In this document: positions 11,456-23,279 of the stretch, one piece after another
Position numbering within the stretch: the first letter of the stretch is position 1
How the letters are laid out: each line of letters opens with the position of its first letter
Assembly: GCA_036365145.1 (NCBI GenBank)
Contig: JAEOAD010000029.1
Span: 25,723,001 to 25,787,000 of the forward strand
DNA: 64,000 nt
Direction: 5' to 3'
From: Orientallactaga sibirica
Lineage: Eukaryota > Chordata > Mammalia > Rodentia > Dipodidae
Program-made: the position numbers and the translations under genes
The notes under the pieces: model-generated
What the model saw: the letters and a program-made list of their open reading frames with translations, nothing else
What the model was told of the DNA's origin: nothing
Databases searched by the model: none

Positions 11456-11717
11456 GATCTGGAGAGATGGCTTAGTGGTTATGGCACTTGCCTGCAAAGT
11501 CTAAGGACCCATGTTCGACTCTCCAGATCCCACACAAGTCAGATGCACAAAGGTGAGGCAAGCACAAGTTTGCACATGCCCACTAGGTGGCAAAAGCATC
11601 CGGAAATCCATTGCAGTGGCTGAAGCCCTGGTGCGCTAATTCTCACACTCTCTCCCTCTCTCTTTCTTTCTCTGTTTGTCTAAAAATAAAGTTTTAAAAA
11701 AGTGTTTTAAAAACAAT
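11456..11717 (+). mobile_element. DIP-like SINE, type A, with extra central segment
   Basis: The head tctggagagatggcttagtg is followed by the usual body, but an insertion of about 30 bp (aggcaagcacaagtttgcac, atgcccactaggtggcaa) separates 'cagatgcacaaagg' from the 'tccattgcagtggctgaa' segment. The tail has aaaaataaag. The flanks aattgtacgctt and aattgtgtgctt look like a decayed target duplication. Confidence 0.8.
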
Positions 11718-12214
11718 TGTGTGCTTCCCAATCAGACACAATGCCATGTTGCTTTTATGAGGATCTGGTGAAGCCTGTATAATGTTACCCTAATCACCCA
11801 TCATACATCTGAACCTGAGAGATTTTCTGCAAATTAATTGTTCTATACGTTTTTTTTTAAAGTGAAGAGGTCATACATCATATGAAATAGGAATGTTTCC
11901 CAAATGAAAAATTAAAAGGCATTAAGTACACTGTATTGTTCTGAAATGAATACTTTTGCTAAAATTCAAATGGTTCTGGGCAATTGTGACAATTGGAGTG
12001 AGGACTGAGGCTCATATGAAGTAAGGAACTAATGTTAATTTGCAAATTTTGATTATTGTATTATAGCCTCAGAGGAAAGCATGGCTTATTATTAGGCTGG
12101 CGACACACTAATAAATGCAAAAGTATAAGAACACTACATAGTGATTTCCTTTCGAACTGTGCATACAGCTATTCTGTAAGCACAAGATTGCTCCAAAACA
12201 AAGTGAAAATCAAA
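11718..12214. other. No recognised feature
   Basis: AT-rich sequence without a long open frame or recognised repeat. Confidence 0.5.
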
Positions 12215-12540
12215 CTGAATGCACATATTCTTTGAGCAATTCTGCTTCTTGAAGTCTATGGAGATACTGTAGCAAGCTTACCAGGGCATTCACATCAATA
12301 TATTCACAATAATGTTGTACATGAAAACAAATGAAAATGATTTGATTCTCAACAACAGAAGGATAAGCTTAATTATGGAAGGTTCATGCCATACCATCTT
12401 ATAGAGCTGTCATAAAAATATTGATCTGTATATGTAGGCACAGAAATTGTTCAGGGCATACTGCTGAGTAAAAAAATACAGTATTCAGAAACAATGCACA
12501 GTATGGTCTGGTTTTCATTTGAAAACAACTCTGAAACAAC
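12215..12540 (+). mobile_element. Probable ancient L1 3' fragment, plus strand
   Basis: The order 'gagcaattctgcttcttgaa', 'ttcacaataatgttgtacat', acaacagaaggataagctta, 'attatggaaggttcatgcca' and 'ctgctgagtaaaaaaataca' follows an old mammalian L1 ORF2-end/3' region ('agcaattccacttctggg', 'attatggtacatcca', 'aagtgaaaaaagca'). It is strongly diverged, with no coding frame. Confidence 0.55.
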
Positions 12541-12678
12541 CAAAGTAAATGTATCTTATTCAAAGGCTTCTGGACAAATTAAGCTGTGAGATATATACAC
12601 CATGTATCTATGCATGCCCTGTAATCCTGTATCACTTTTCTATGTAACTTGTACTCCAATTTATTTGAGAAAGAGAGT

Positions 12679-13335
12679 TTATAATGGGGTGTTAAGGGCC
12701 CAAGAAAGTCCTTGAATCCCAACCCCTAGGTTTGTTTTTAATTTAAATCAAAGAATGTAATAAAGAAGAAGACTGAGAAGGATAATTGTTAAATTATTAT
12801 ATTTATTGAGGGAAGTAAAGAGCCAAGGAAAGGCACCTACATGGCTAGAGATCCCATGTGGAGGACCTGGAAGAAATAGAAAGAGAAGAAAAAAAAAGGA
12901 AGTTCAAGGAGCTCCTTCCACATGGGGAGCTGGAGGGGATAAAGGATCCATGTGGATAGTAAGGGCTAGGGGGACCTGCCCACAGCCCAGGCCCAGCTGA
13001 GGGAAAACCTCACTACCAACAGCTGGACCAACAACCTGGTCAGAGAGTATGCCCTTCCCTTGCAAAGGCATTTATAACCTTATGTTGGTGGGCTGTCTTC
13101 TGGCTCAGGTGAACCAGAGAGACAACTAGTTGGTTAGGGCAGCTAGGGGCTATCTTAGGAAGAGGCTAGCCCTGACATCAAGTTCCGGGGCTGAATTTGA
13201 TTAACCACAATGTTTAAATGTTATAAAAGACCTCCCACCAGGATGGGTCCAGGTTGTTTGTGGAAAAAGAGGTCTAGGTAACTAGCAAGAGAGAAAAAGT
13301 CAGATGTCTTTGATTTGGCATCCCTCCAATTGGAC
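12679..13335 (+). mobile_element. LTR-like repeat family R, copy 1
   Basis: It matches 22315-22990 in reverse complement over most of its length and 18935-19335 in its 3' half. Shared blocks are 'gactgagaaggataatt', ggaaaggcacc/ggaaagacacc, 'tttataaccttatg', 'ctggctcaggtgaaccagag' and gccctgacatcaagtt. The length of about 0.65 kb, the TG-like start in copy 3 and the copies in both orientations suggest an LTR (RMER-like) rather than a gene. The family name is not known to me. Confidence 0.65.
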
Positions 13336-13348
13336 TTGGGAGAATAAA

Positions 13349-13351
<3 letters not shown>

Positions 13352-13395
<44 letters not shown>
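13352..13395. repeat. (TG)n microsatellite
   Basis: About 22 uninterrupted TG units between the LTR-like copy and a B1 SINE. A likely polymorphic marker. Confidence 0.95.
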
Positions 13396-13400
<5 letters not shown>

Positions 13401-13512
13401 CAAAGTAAAGTCTTGCTCTACTCTAGGCTGAACTGGAATTTAGAATGGACTCAAATTCATGGCCATCCTCCTATTTTAGCCTCCTGAGTGTTGAGATCAA
13501 AGGCATGTGAAC
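13396..13512 (-). mobile_element. B1 SINE, minus strand
   Basis: Read antisense: 'aaagtcttgctctactctag', gctgaactggaatt, actcaaattcatggccatcc and gagtgttgagatcaaaggca are the reverse complement of B1. Diverged. Confidence 0.8.
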
Positions 13513-14598
13513 TGTTTTTGTTTGTTTTATCCCCAATCAAAAGAGGGCACATAGCACAGTTTATATGACTCATGGAGCAAGGAAGGTCCAAGATAGGGTA
13601 TCTATGTTCACCCATAAGGCCAGCTTCCAAGCTTCGGTTCCTCTGGTGTCTCCCCAGTCCCTGTATGTGTTTTATACCATGGCATATAAGGTTTGTCACT
13701 GGTCATACTGAACACAAGTGTGGAGGTTTTGTTTTTACTCTTATCTTGGCGGCTTAGATGTCCTGCTGGGGTGGGGTTACCTGGTCTGTGAATGTTTGGA
13801 AGGTAATCTCTGTTTTTATCATCTTACATATAGAGACCCTAACCTTTGATGATATGAAAGAGAGAGAGATCATTTACTTGATGTCTTTTTATCATATAGG
13901 TTTTTACCCTGATATACTTTTTAGGTAAGTCTGATGTTTGTCTTATGTAAGGCATTTGTAACCTGATCATGTAACTTGACTTATCTATTTGACCTTTTTG
14001 TCTAGTGAGAAATTTCATCTAACAGAGGTGACTTTAGCTGTTTAAAAGAGAGGAATTATAAAGAGAACAAGAGTTAACATTGTTTTTTGTTCCATTTTTC
14101 TTGTCAGAGACAAATGTCCATTTTGTCTCTGGAAAGGGTCTGGGGGACAATTGGCTTAAACATGCATGGGGTCTGAGATAAAGTAGGTGCCATCTCTTTT
14201 TGCAGAGTCTATCTTGCCATCACTTTAAATAGTATATAAAAGTAAGCAAGAGCAAAGGAAATGACAAAGCAGAGAGCAAAGCATTCTGACATTTTTAATC
14301 TTATTTTGAAGTTGTTTGTTTTTACTTAGGAAATTTATTTTACCTGTTTGTAGTACACACCATGACAGGGTCTTGTCTATGTCTAACCTAGTTAGACTTC
14401 CAACGAATTTAAATTATATCTGTGTTTATGACTTTGTGACCCACCTAACATAGGATATCACTTGTCTAGTGTAAGTTGAATTTATAGTAAATCTATGTCC
14501 CTATATAAAACTTTTAGATTATCGTTAAAAGTCTATAAACAGTTGAATTTTTTTTTTAATTTTAGGTGTGGTGTTTATTTACGTTTAGCTTGAAAATT
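13513..14598. other. Unassigned; possible interior of an element bounded by LTR-like copies
   Basis: No gene seen. This stretch, with 18889-18935, lies between copies 1 and 2 of the LTR-like family R once the L1 at 14619-18888 is removed. It could be the 1.2-1.3 kb remnant interior of that element. No gag or pol motif is readable in any frame, so this is inference from position only. Confidence 0.35.
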
Positions 14599-16000
14599 AG
14601 CTTTTTGCATTTTTAAAATATTTATTATTATTATTAACAAGATGTTTCATATGGATATATCATGCATCGGTATCCTCTTTTCCCTCGTCCCAGCCCCTAT
14701 TCTATAGAGGATGGCCTCAGTGGGGTTGCAGATATCCCCATGGGGTTGTAGTTTATGCATTGTGGAAGCAGTAGTCAGTTATTTGGGGGCGGGGGAGTAG
14801 GAATGCCTCTAGGCATGATGTCTCAACCTGTGACTCTTACAATCTTTCTGCCCCCCTTGCACAAAATTCCCTGAGCCATAGTGGATGAGTCTTAAGTCTA
14901 CTTCAGTGATAAACTCTTAGGAACCTCTGGATCTCTGCTTTGGTAGGTGTTGAGTATCCTCAGGGTCTGTCTCCTATACTTTGGCACTGATTATCAGGAA
15001 CAGAATGGAAGCAGCACTCTTGTTCATCTCACCATTCCTCTGTGGATTCAACTGTGGCTTGGCTGAAGTGTGAGGGGTAGTTTAATCTCCTCTGGTCTCT
15101 CTATCTTCTGAAAAAGAAGAACAGATTCTCCAACAGAGAGTGAAGTCAGTATAGTTTAAATGGTACAAGCATGATTAATTTAGAAAGAATTTGATGTATG
15201 TAACCCCTCTTTTAGCCAAAGACTAGCGAGATCTTGACACTGGAGAACATAATCTTTGTCTCCCTAGGATTCTTATCTGGTTCCCAATTCCAGATATGGG
15301 TTCCTTTATACTGAGTGAATCACTTAGCCAATTAGAAGGCTACTGGTTACCCAGAAAGGCTGTGTGCCGCTATTGCACTGGCGTGTTCATGTCAGGGTAT
15401 TTGCTTCTGAGTAGTTTAGACCTCTGCTGGCTGAGACCATTGTTGGCAATTTTCCCCTGGTAGCTCATGCAGCACTTTCCAGCACTAGACAGGCTGTCTG
15501 GGGACTGGCTTTCTTCTGAATTCCAGCTAGGTCTCTCTGTGCTCTGTGTCAGCAGCATTTACTGTCTTCTGCAATAGGCTCTTAGCTTTTGCCTCAGGCA
15601 TGTAATCAAGTGCTTTGACAGAAATCTGTCTTGATTTGGGGACCTCATAGGTCTCTCCAATCAACAACTCAATGTGGGTAGCAACCCATCTTTGCTACTT
15701 GGAGTTATAGGTCAGAGACAAAATAAATAAATAAACAATTCCTTTAAACTTAGGCTTCATCCCACCCTCACCAGAGCCCTACTTTTCAGGTACTACCCCT
15801 TACTCCTTTTGAGGGTTATACCTTTAGGCTATCTCCAAAGATAAAGGTTTCTATGTTATCAGCTCATTTTGGGGTTTAATTTTGTGTTTGTTTTCTCTCC
15901 CTGCCTCCACACCCTCCTATCCCTATGGCATGAGCCTTGAGTTCTCTATCAAGTATGACAGCAACTCCAGCAGGTCCAGGTTAGGAACCACAGATAAGTG

Positions 16001-17164
16001 ACACCATGCAGCATTTGTCTTTCCTTGATTATGTGAGTTTGCTAAGTATGATCTGTTCCAAGTCTGTCCATTTTGCTACAAATTTCATTGTATCATTTTT
16101 TTTCTTACTGCTGAGTAGAATTCCATTGTGTAAATGTACCAAAATTTCATTATCCATTCATTCAATGATGGGCATCTGGGTTGATTCCAGTTTGTAGTTA
16201 TGAAAAATTAAGCAGTTATAAAATGATTGAGTAAATGCCTCTGTACTGATGCATGGAGCATTTAGGATAAATGCCTGGTAAGGGAATAACTGGGTCTATT
16301 GGTAGCTCTGTGTTCATCTTTTTCAGGAATCTCCAAATTGATTTCCATAGTGGTTGTACAAGTTTACATTTACACCAACAGTGGATGAGGGTTCCTCTTT
16401 CCCTACATCCTTACCAAGAGTTGTCATTGTTAGATTTTTTTTAAATGATTGCCAACCTTACTGGAGGTAACGTGGAATCTCATGGTTGTTTTAATTTGCA
16501 TTTTCCTAATGGTTATGGATGTTGAACATTTTCTTAAATGTGTGTTAGCCATTGTGATTTTTTCCTTTGAGAACTCCCTATTCAGTTTTCTGCACCACTT
16601 TTGGTGTGGGTTGTTTGACATTTTTTTTAATTATTATTTTTTTTTTTTTGGAATTTTGTAGATTCTAGATATTAGGCTTCTGTGGTATACTGGCAAATAT
16701 TTTCTCCCATTCAGTGGATAATCTGTTGGATCTGCTTATGGTGTGTTTGTGCAAAAGCTTTTAAGCTTCATGAGATCCCATTTGTTGAGTGATTATTTAA
16801 TTTCCTGGGCTACTGGGGCTTTGTTTAGGAAGTCTTTCCCGACTCCTATATCATGGAGAGTGCCTCTTATTTTTCTTCCAGTAGGAGAAGAGTTTCAAGC
16901 CTTATATTAAGGTCTTTAATCATTTGGAGTTGATTTTTGTGTATGGAGAGATAAGTTTCATTTTTCTACATATGCTCATCCAATTTGTCCAACACCATTT
17001 GTTGAAGATACCATCTTTTTATCAGTCTACATTATTGGCTCCTTTGTCAAAGATCAAGTAGCTATAGTTACTTGACCTAAGGTCTGGGTCTTCAATTCTG
17101 TTCCATTGATCTATAATTCTGTTCTTATGCAAGTACCATGCTGCTTTTGTTACTACAGCTTTGT
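16001..17164 (-). pseudogene. L1 ORF2 C-terminal remnant
   Basis: On the minus strand, the frame at 17022-17219 contains [12 protein letters not shown] followed by [10 protein letters not shown], and the frame at 16430-16621 contains [13 protein letters not shown] and [13 protein letters not shown]. These are the conserved blocks between the reverse transcriptase and the C-terminal end of L1 ORF2p. Stops and frameshifts separate them. The reverse transcriptase core itself is not in this copy. The N-terminal part lies inverted to the right (from about 18740). Confidence 0.85.
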
Positions 17165-17446
17165 AGCAGCAGGCCTCTGGCCTCTGGCTTTCCACCTTCC
17201 TGGCACTTGGTTCCCCCAACCCATGATTCCCATGTGTGGAAGAGTATGAAAAAGTGGAGTGAGTAGGTCAGAGCTCCCAGTTGCCTAGTTGATGTACCTG
17301 CAATCTCCACAATTTGCACATCTGTAGTTATAAGCCCATCATATACCAGTTTACCAATGCACTTCATATTTAAAACAGAACACCATCTGAAGATACTGCA
17401 AGGATGAAAATTTGCTTCCTCCTCAATAGAATAGTGTCTCCCCAAG

Positions 17447-18735
17447 ATGGGTAGAACACAATGCAAAAAAGCCAATGAAAGTCAGAAAATAGAGAGATAT
17501 CAACCAAGGATGCCTAGTCCCACAATGGAAGCCTCTAATGAAATCATAGAGAAATCCACAAAAATTCAGTCCCAAAATGAAAACACAACAACCAATGAGA
17601 CCTGATCAAAAGAATTGCTGAACTGGAAACATACCATCAAAAAACTGTATCAATGAAATTGAACAGAATCATCTCCTAGAGCATTCAGCTTTTGACAGTA
17701 GTCTTAACTTGATTGAAGAAAACATTAGAACCCTCCAAAGAGATATGAATCAATTGAAGGTGAGTCAAGAAATGGAAGATCTCAATAACAAATTGATTAA
17801 TCTTAATAAAGACTTGATCAAATGTAAGAATGAATTCCAGGGAACATCAAGAAAATCAGAACTTAAACTGAAATCATACCTCAAAAAAAAGATGGACATG
17901 ATGCAAAATAACACAACAGAAAACAAAAAGCAAATAGAGCTTATAAAAACTTCTCTAGAACCCCTCACTAACAGAGTTACTCATGTGGAAGACAGAACTT
18001 CTGACCTGGAAGACAAGACAAATGAAATTTATAGTGAGGCCAAAAACTTTGCTAAGTTCAAAAACTCAAGTGAACAGAATACAAAGGAACTGTGGGATAC
18101 CTTAAAATGACCAAACATCCAGATCATGGTTATACCATAAGGAGAGGAAATCCAGGCCAGCTGCATAGAGATCATATTCAACAAAATTATTGAAGACATT
18201 TTTCCCAATCTCTCAAGAGAGGCTTATCCAGATACAAGAAGCCCACAGAACACCAAACAGATAGGACCAAAGAAGAAACTCTCCATGACACATTATACTT
18301 AAAACTTAACAAAAAAAAAGAAAGAATGTATTAAAAGCAGCAAGAGAGAAACAACTCATTACATACAAAGGCAATCTCATCAGACTTACCTCAGATTTCT
18401 CAATGGGAACCCTAAAAGCCAGAAGGGCCTAGAATGGAACACTTCAATGTCTAAAAACCTATGGCTTCCAACCCAAGCTACTCTATCCAGCAAAAGTATC
18501 CCTCATAATAGATGGTGAAAGGAAAACTTTCAATGAAAAAAGACAACTCTATGATTATATGAACATAAAGCCAAATCTACAGAGAATACTTCAGGAATAC
18601 TCCACACAAAAGATTCAAACAACCAAGAACCAACAAGAAGAAGATCACAATAACCAAAAATAGACCAGGCTGAGAAAAGTACAAAACACAAGGATGCACC
18701 ATACTGCATAAAGCACTTCATCATGGTAGGGATTA
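17447..18735 (+). pseudogene. L1 ORF1 remnant (coiled-coil and start of RNA-binding domain)
   Basis: An ATG at 17447 fits the ORF1 start, but its frame stops after about 47 codons, and the longest frame (17709-18110) is shifted by one base. That frame encodes a K/E/N/L-rich, heptad-like coiled coil of about 100 residues and then TKELWDTLK at 18081-18107, the junction with the RRM-like domain in L1 ORF1p. The next bases (ccaaacatccagatcatgg) continue the domain out of frame. Later blocks such as 'aaagcagcaagagagaaaca' and ctatccagcaaaagta match the ORF1 C-terminal domain. ORF1p normally trimerises and coats L1 RNA. This copy cannot make it. Confidence 0.85.
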
Positions 18736-18888
18736 ATTTGAAACTCACAGTAATAAACGTAAATATTAATGGTCTAAACTTATCCATTGAGACACAAGTT
18801 ATCTGTTGAATCAAAAAACCTTCTATCTGCTGTCCTCAAGAAACCCACCTGACCACTAAAGATAGACACCTCCTCAGGGTGAAAGGAT
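18736..18888 (+). pseudogene. L1 ORF2 N-terminal remnant (endonuclease start)
   Basis: Translation near 18745-18780 gives ITVINVNINGLN, the start of the apurinic endonuclease domain of ORF2p. It is followed by a degraded version of the block that leads to the QETHL motif ('ctcaagaaacccacctgacc'). A stop (ctgttgaatca) and a frameshift are visible. The segment ends at the right target-duplication copy. Confidence 0.8.
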
Positions 18889-18934
18889 AGCTTTTTGAAT
18901 TTTATAAAAGGAAATTAATTGTAGGCAATTTGTT

Positions 18935-19335
18935 TAGATCCAAAGATATTTATAACCTTATGGTGGTAGGCTGTCTCCTGGCTCAGGTTAACCAGAGACA
19001 CAGCTGGTTGGTTAAGGCTAGAAACTGTCTCAAAAAGACACTAGCCCTGACACCAAGTTCAGGGTGGGGGGGAACCTAAACTTCATTAAACACAAGGTTT
19101 AAATCCTAGAAAATACCACTTTCCGGGGGGGGGGGTTCAAGTTGTTTGTAAAAAAAAAAAGAAGGTATAAGAAACTAGACAAGAGATTAAAAAGTCAGAT
19201 GCCTTTGATTTCTAACAAGTACAAAATTGTTGTCTTTTTTTAACCTTCAGGAGTCTGTTACCCTAATTGTACTCCCATCTCAAGTTAAGTGGGAGCTATT
19301 TTGTAATAACAACCTCCAGACTTGTCCTGTCTATA
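18935..19335 (+). mobile_element. LTR-like repeat family R, copy 2 (3' half)
   Basis: It starts within the family at 'atttataaccttatggtgg', then 'ctggctcaggttaaccagag', 'actagccctgacaccaagtt', a G-run, 'agtcagatgcctttgattt' and ttcaggagtctgttacc. The first half of the repeat is absent. Same orientation as copy 1. Confidence 0.65.
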
Positions 19336-21264
19336 TATTTAGATTTACAAATCACTCTGCTCAGATCACCATAATCAGCAAAACAACTTTTCTTCAATGC
19401 AATTATGATAAAAGTATTATCTGACTACAACTTCAAGATTTTCTTAGAAGAGAAATGTCCATTAGTGGTGGTTTCATAACATTGAGGAATGGATGAATTT
19501 CTTGACCTTGTCAAGTCCATTTTCTTTTATTCTTCTTTTTCTTCATTTTGTCTACCACAACAGCAGGCTTCCTGTGAGGAAATGTCCAGAGGATAAATGC
19601 TTTTGGCATCTTTTTCTTGCTTCAAAATATTGTATGGATGCAGCCAAGTTGTTCTATTAATTCCAAAGCTCAATACCTTAGCTAGGAATCTATAACATTT
19701 TATAAGAGCAAAAATGATCCTCTTCGAATTTTACACAGAGATAGTGATGAAGCCTTTTCAAGCTTAGAAGATAATCCCTGAATTCAAGCACTCTAAATTC
19801 ACATCTCAGGGCAATTTCACATGGAAGCTCAGATCTGTTTCTCCCTCCTGGAGGATACATTCTCATGGTGCTTGGAAACACAGTCAACTGAAAAGTTGAT
19901 TTTCATCAGAGTTTCAAGTTATTTTGGCTTCCTTTCATGAGTAACTGTTCAGTCCAGACATTGGGATGTGTGGCTAAATTCCAGTAACGCCCTTACACAA
20001 AGTGACACCCTTACCCGGCATTACATATTTTCTTTTTCATGAATTAGAGTGTCTTCTTTAAAAACTAACACTCAAAGAACACTAAGTGTTCTGAGTGTGT
20101 AATTTAATCACCAGCACAATAATTTTCCATGAAGGGGAAATAGCACCATTCACCTTTGATTGACAGTTACTGGAGACACTGAAGCAATATAAGCAATATA
20201 TAATTTGACATGGATTTGCTCCCTTCACTTCCATACCTTGAGCTCATATTTTTCCATTTTGTCAACTTGACAGCATCTGTCACACATATATGTAAGTATG
20301 TGTATATATATCTCAAGCCAAAGTATGTCAAAATAGTCACGCTTATAGGTTCTGGATCAGTCCTCTCTAATTCTGTGTCATCCCCTTCCTTTCTCTTTTT
20401 CCTCTCTTATCCTCTCTCTTACCATCCCCTCGACACATATAGAATTATAAGGCATATACAGAATTATAATTATAAATATATAGTGTTTGTGTTTGTTCTA
20501 GACTTAGGGATGCGGTTGTTATTTGGTAGTGCAGGTATATGCTCTTCTACTTAGCTTACTGTTCTTAAGTTCCTTTAAGATAATTGAACAGAATGATTTC
20601 TGCTAAAGAATGTTTCCATTTTGTTGCCTTAAAATGATTTACATATTGCATTGTGACTGTTTATTTGAAAAATGTGCCACCTTATCTGATCTGCTGGTAT
20701 CCATAGGACAGCATTAGTAAGGATGTGATTTGTAATAGAATTCTTTATATTTGAGAGTTATTTTCTATGAAGCTCATGATGTCTTTATTACATCTTGAAA
20801 GAATGGCAACAGGCTTATTCTAATTAGAATACTTATCTGTTTAGATTTTTCTCTTTGTCAAACACAAAGTCTGTAGTTTAATTATTCCTTGATTTTATAT
20901 ATACATATATATAAAATCTCCTTGCTGTAACATCCAAGCCACGTTAGAAACAATTTGATGCAGTGAGACAAGGAGAGAAAAACCTTTTCCTTAAATCCCA
21001 TATTCCTGTGAAGAATCTAATGCGACTGTCTTGTAGAATACTATTTAGAAATGCTCACGGCCAGCAGTAGATGGAGTTTCATGTGTGCAAGATGAGCAAA
21101 TTCTAGACACCTATACAACATTGTGATAATAGTTGAAAATACCACACACTTAAAAATATAGGAGAGATTTTGTGTTATCCACTCATTCTAATTCTGTGTG
21201 TGTCAGGAAGATGGAAAGAGAGAGGGGATGGAAGGATTGAGCCGGAAGGAAAAAAAATGGTGTC
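19336..21264. other. No recognised gene or element
   Basis: AT-rich. It includes TA-rich tracts near 20280-20310 and 20440-20485 and a perfect palindrome at 20891-20918. A minus-strand frame at 19690-19887 lacks a recognisable domain and is broken on both sides. Confidence 0.5.
20891..20918. repeat. Perfect AT-rich inverted repeat
   Basis: The arms gattttatatata (20891-20903) and tatatataaaatc (20906-20918) are perfect reverse complements around a 2-base centre. The structure could extrude as a cruciform. No neighbouring element explains it. Confidence 0.8.
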
Positions 21265-21265
21265 T

Positions 21266-21416
21266 TCCTTTTTTTTTCCTGAGGGTCTCACTCTAGCCCA
21301 TGCTAATCTAGAGCTCTCTCTATAGTCCCAGGCTGGCCTCTAAATCATAGTGATCCTCCTGCCTCTGCCTCCCTCCCTAGGGCTGGGATTAAAGTTTTGT
21401 ACCACCAAACTGGGCT
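21266..21416 (-). mobile_element. B1 SINE, minus strand
   Basis: A T-rich tail at the left is followed by 'gagggtctcactctagccca', 'caggctggcctctaaatcat', 'gtgatcctcctgcctctgcc' and 'gggctgggattaaagtttt', ending at accaccaaactgggc. Confidence 0.88.
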
Positions 21417-22314
21417 AATAATGGCTTCTTTAGTATTCACAAGAGCAGAGGAAAATCTCAAGACCAGGGCTGCACATGCAAAACACCACAGTCCTGGCAA
21501 CATTCTATCTGATTCAACTCTTTTACTGACTCATAGTTCCCTATGTGCACAATTTTTTTTGTCATGGTTATCAAATATAAATTCCATCCATCCTTCAAAG
21601 CTTTGACAGAGCAAGACCTCCATCATATTTCAATAGACACTGTCTTAGGATATGATTTACTTATAAATATACTGATTCTATATATGCACTTTTAATAGTA
21701 AATTATGCCTTTGTCAATACTTCTAAAGAATTTGAAAATCAGAACAAAATCCTTCATACATAGACCATTTCAAATAAGCATTATATAAGCATCGAGTGTA
21801 TGCCATAAAGGAGTCAAGTGCAGTATTCACCTGGTGGAAGAAGAAGGAAGGTGAATTGATTGATATTACACTGGAATAAACAAACCTACGGTAAGCAACA
21901 GTTATATTTAATCAGTATTCTAGAACAGCATAAATCATATACAAGTGGATAAAAACAGACATAAATGGCATACCTAGCATATGGTAGCTATCATTCTCAT
22001 ACAACATTCTCACAGAGAAGACCTTGAGCATCCATATTTGACAAGCACAATTTTTATGGCATGCTTCCTAACGGAAGGGGAATAAACTGACTGCCTACTC
22101 TATAGTAGCTTTAATATAGCCAGCATCTCTCACATTAGATAGAAGAAACAAGTATGAGTTGAAGATACTATTTACCATCGAGTTTTCTATTGCAACCTAA
22201 CTAACTCAGAGGGAATGAAAGAAAGTCTGACCCATTAAATATCTAGTGCATTGATTCTACTCCTAACAGGCATGCAGAAAGATAGAAATATATGTTGATC
22301 ATAACATTTATATC

Positions 22315-22990
22315 TGAGAGGGAGTCAAATAGCTCCTTTGGGCAGTTCGGGTGACTGGGCTCCTGAAAATAAGAAACAAGAATGTCTTTGGGCCTATCCT
22401 TGCAGTCATTATTCCCTACACCTGTTTTTTCACAAAAAACCTCAGCCCCTCCTGTGAGGGAAGTCTCTCCCAGTATTGAAATCTAGCCCTAACATTATAG
22501 TAGGTCAAGTTCAGCCTCCAGAACTTGGTGTCATGACTGGCCTCTTCCTTGAAACAGCCCCTATCCCTAACCAATCAGCTGTCCCTTTGGTTCACCTGGG
22601 CCAGAAGATAAGGCCCACCACCATAAGGTTATAAATATGTTTGCAAAGGGAGGGCAAGGCCTCTCTGAGCTGCCTGACCACTTGGGAACTTCCAGCTGCT
22701 AGTGAGTTCCTCCTCAGTTGAGCCCAGTTGGGCCTCAGCCCTTACTCTCCACATGGGCTCTTTACCCTCTCTAGGTTCCCACTTGGCAGGAACTCTTTGA
22801 ACTTTATTTCCTTTATTTTTCTCTCCATGGTTTTACCAGGCCCTACACATGGGCTCTGAAGCCATATTGGTGTCTTTCCTTGGTTCTGTGCTTATAATTA
22901 TCCTTCTCAGTCTTATTTCATTGGTTAGAAGTGGACATAGACCTAGAGGTAGTGTTCAAGGATTGTAGTGAACCCTAGCACCCTGTTACA
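22315..22990 (-). mobile_element. LTR-like repeat family R, copy 3, minus strand, inside the array
   Basis: The reverse complement begins TGTAACAGGGTGCTAGGG and runs colinear with 12679-13335 ('gactgagaaggataatt', 'ggaaagacacc', 'atttataaccttatggtgg', 'aggtgaaccaaagggacagc', 'catgacaccaagttctgg'). The likely other end is ...CTCTCA at 22315. It is about 676 bp long. I could not find a convincing short target duplication. Confidence 0.65.
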
Positions 22991-23021
22991 TGTCCATTAT
23001 TATTCTGTCTTGTTTTGTTTT

Positions 23022-23266
23022 TAATTTTTTTGTTTATTTTTTTATTTGTTTGAGAGCAACACAGAGAGAGAGAGAGAGAGAGAGAGTGAGAGAGGCAGAT
23101 AGATAGAGAATGGGCACACTAGGGCCTTCAACCACTGCAAACAAACTCCAGATGCATGTGCCACCTTGTGCATTTAGCTTAAGTGGGTCCTGGGGAATTG
23201 AGCCTTGAACCAGGGTCCTTGGGCTTCACAGGCAAGTGTTTAACCACTAAGCCATCTCTCCAGGCC
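23022..23266 (-). mobile_element. DIP-like SINE, type A, nested in a B1 tail
   Basis: Read antisense: a T/AT-rich tail, GAGAGA repeats, gggcacactagggccttcaa, 'actccagatgcatgtgccac' and 'ttaaccactaagccatctct' to ccaggcc. Perfect 13-bp target duplications (cttgttttgtttt) lie at 23009-23021 and 23267-23279. That target is itself the T-rich tail of the B1 at 23280-23399. Confidence 0.92.
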
Positions 23267-23279
23267 CTTGTTTTGTTTT

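Larger units (their letters stand above)
14619..18888 (-). mobile_element. L1 with 5' inversion (twin-primed), minus strand
   Basis: The left half (14619-17164) is antisense L1: an AT-rich tail, a type X 3' UTR to about 16000, then the end of ORF2. The right half (17165-18888) is sense L1: 5' UTR, ORF1 and the first part of ORF2. The flanks 14599-14618 (agctttttgcatttttaaaa) and 18889-18909 (agctttttgaattttataaa, plus one base) match closely, so the two halves are one insertion. On the minus strand this is an inverted 5' segment followed by a sense 3' segment, the twin-priming signature. Mid-ORF2 is missing between the halves. Confidence 0.82.

Noticed and set aside
13352..13403. TH-repeat peptide from the (TG)n tract, also at 61233-61276
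   Set aside because: Simple translation of a dinucleotide repeat.
19690..19910. Possible processed pseudogene on the minus strand
   Set aside because: A 65-codon frame with plausible codon flow, but no protein family recognised, stops on both sides and no poly-A tail or target duplication.
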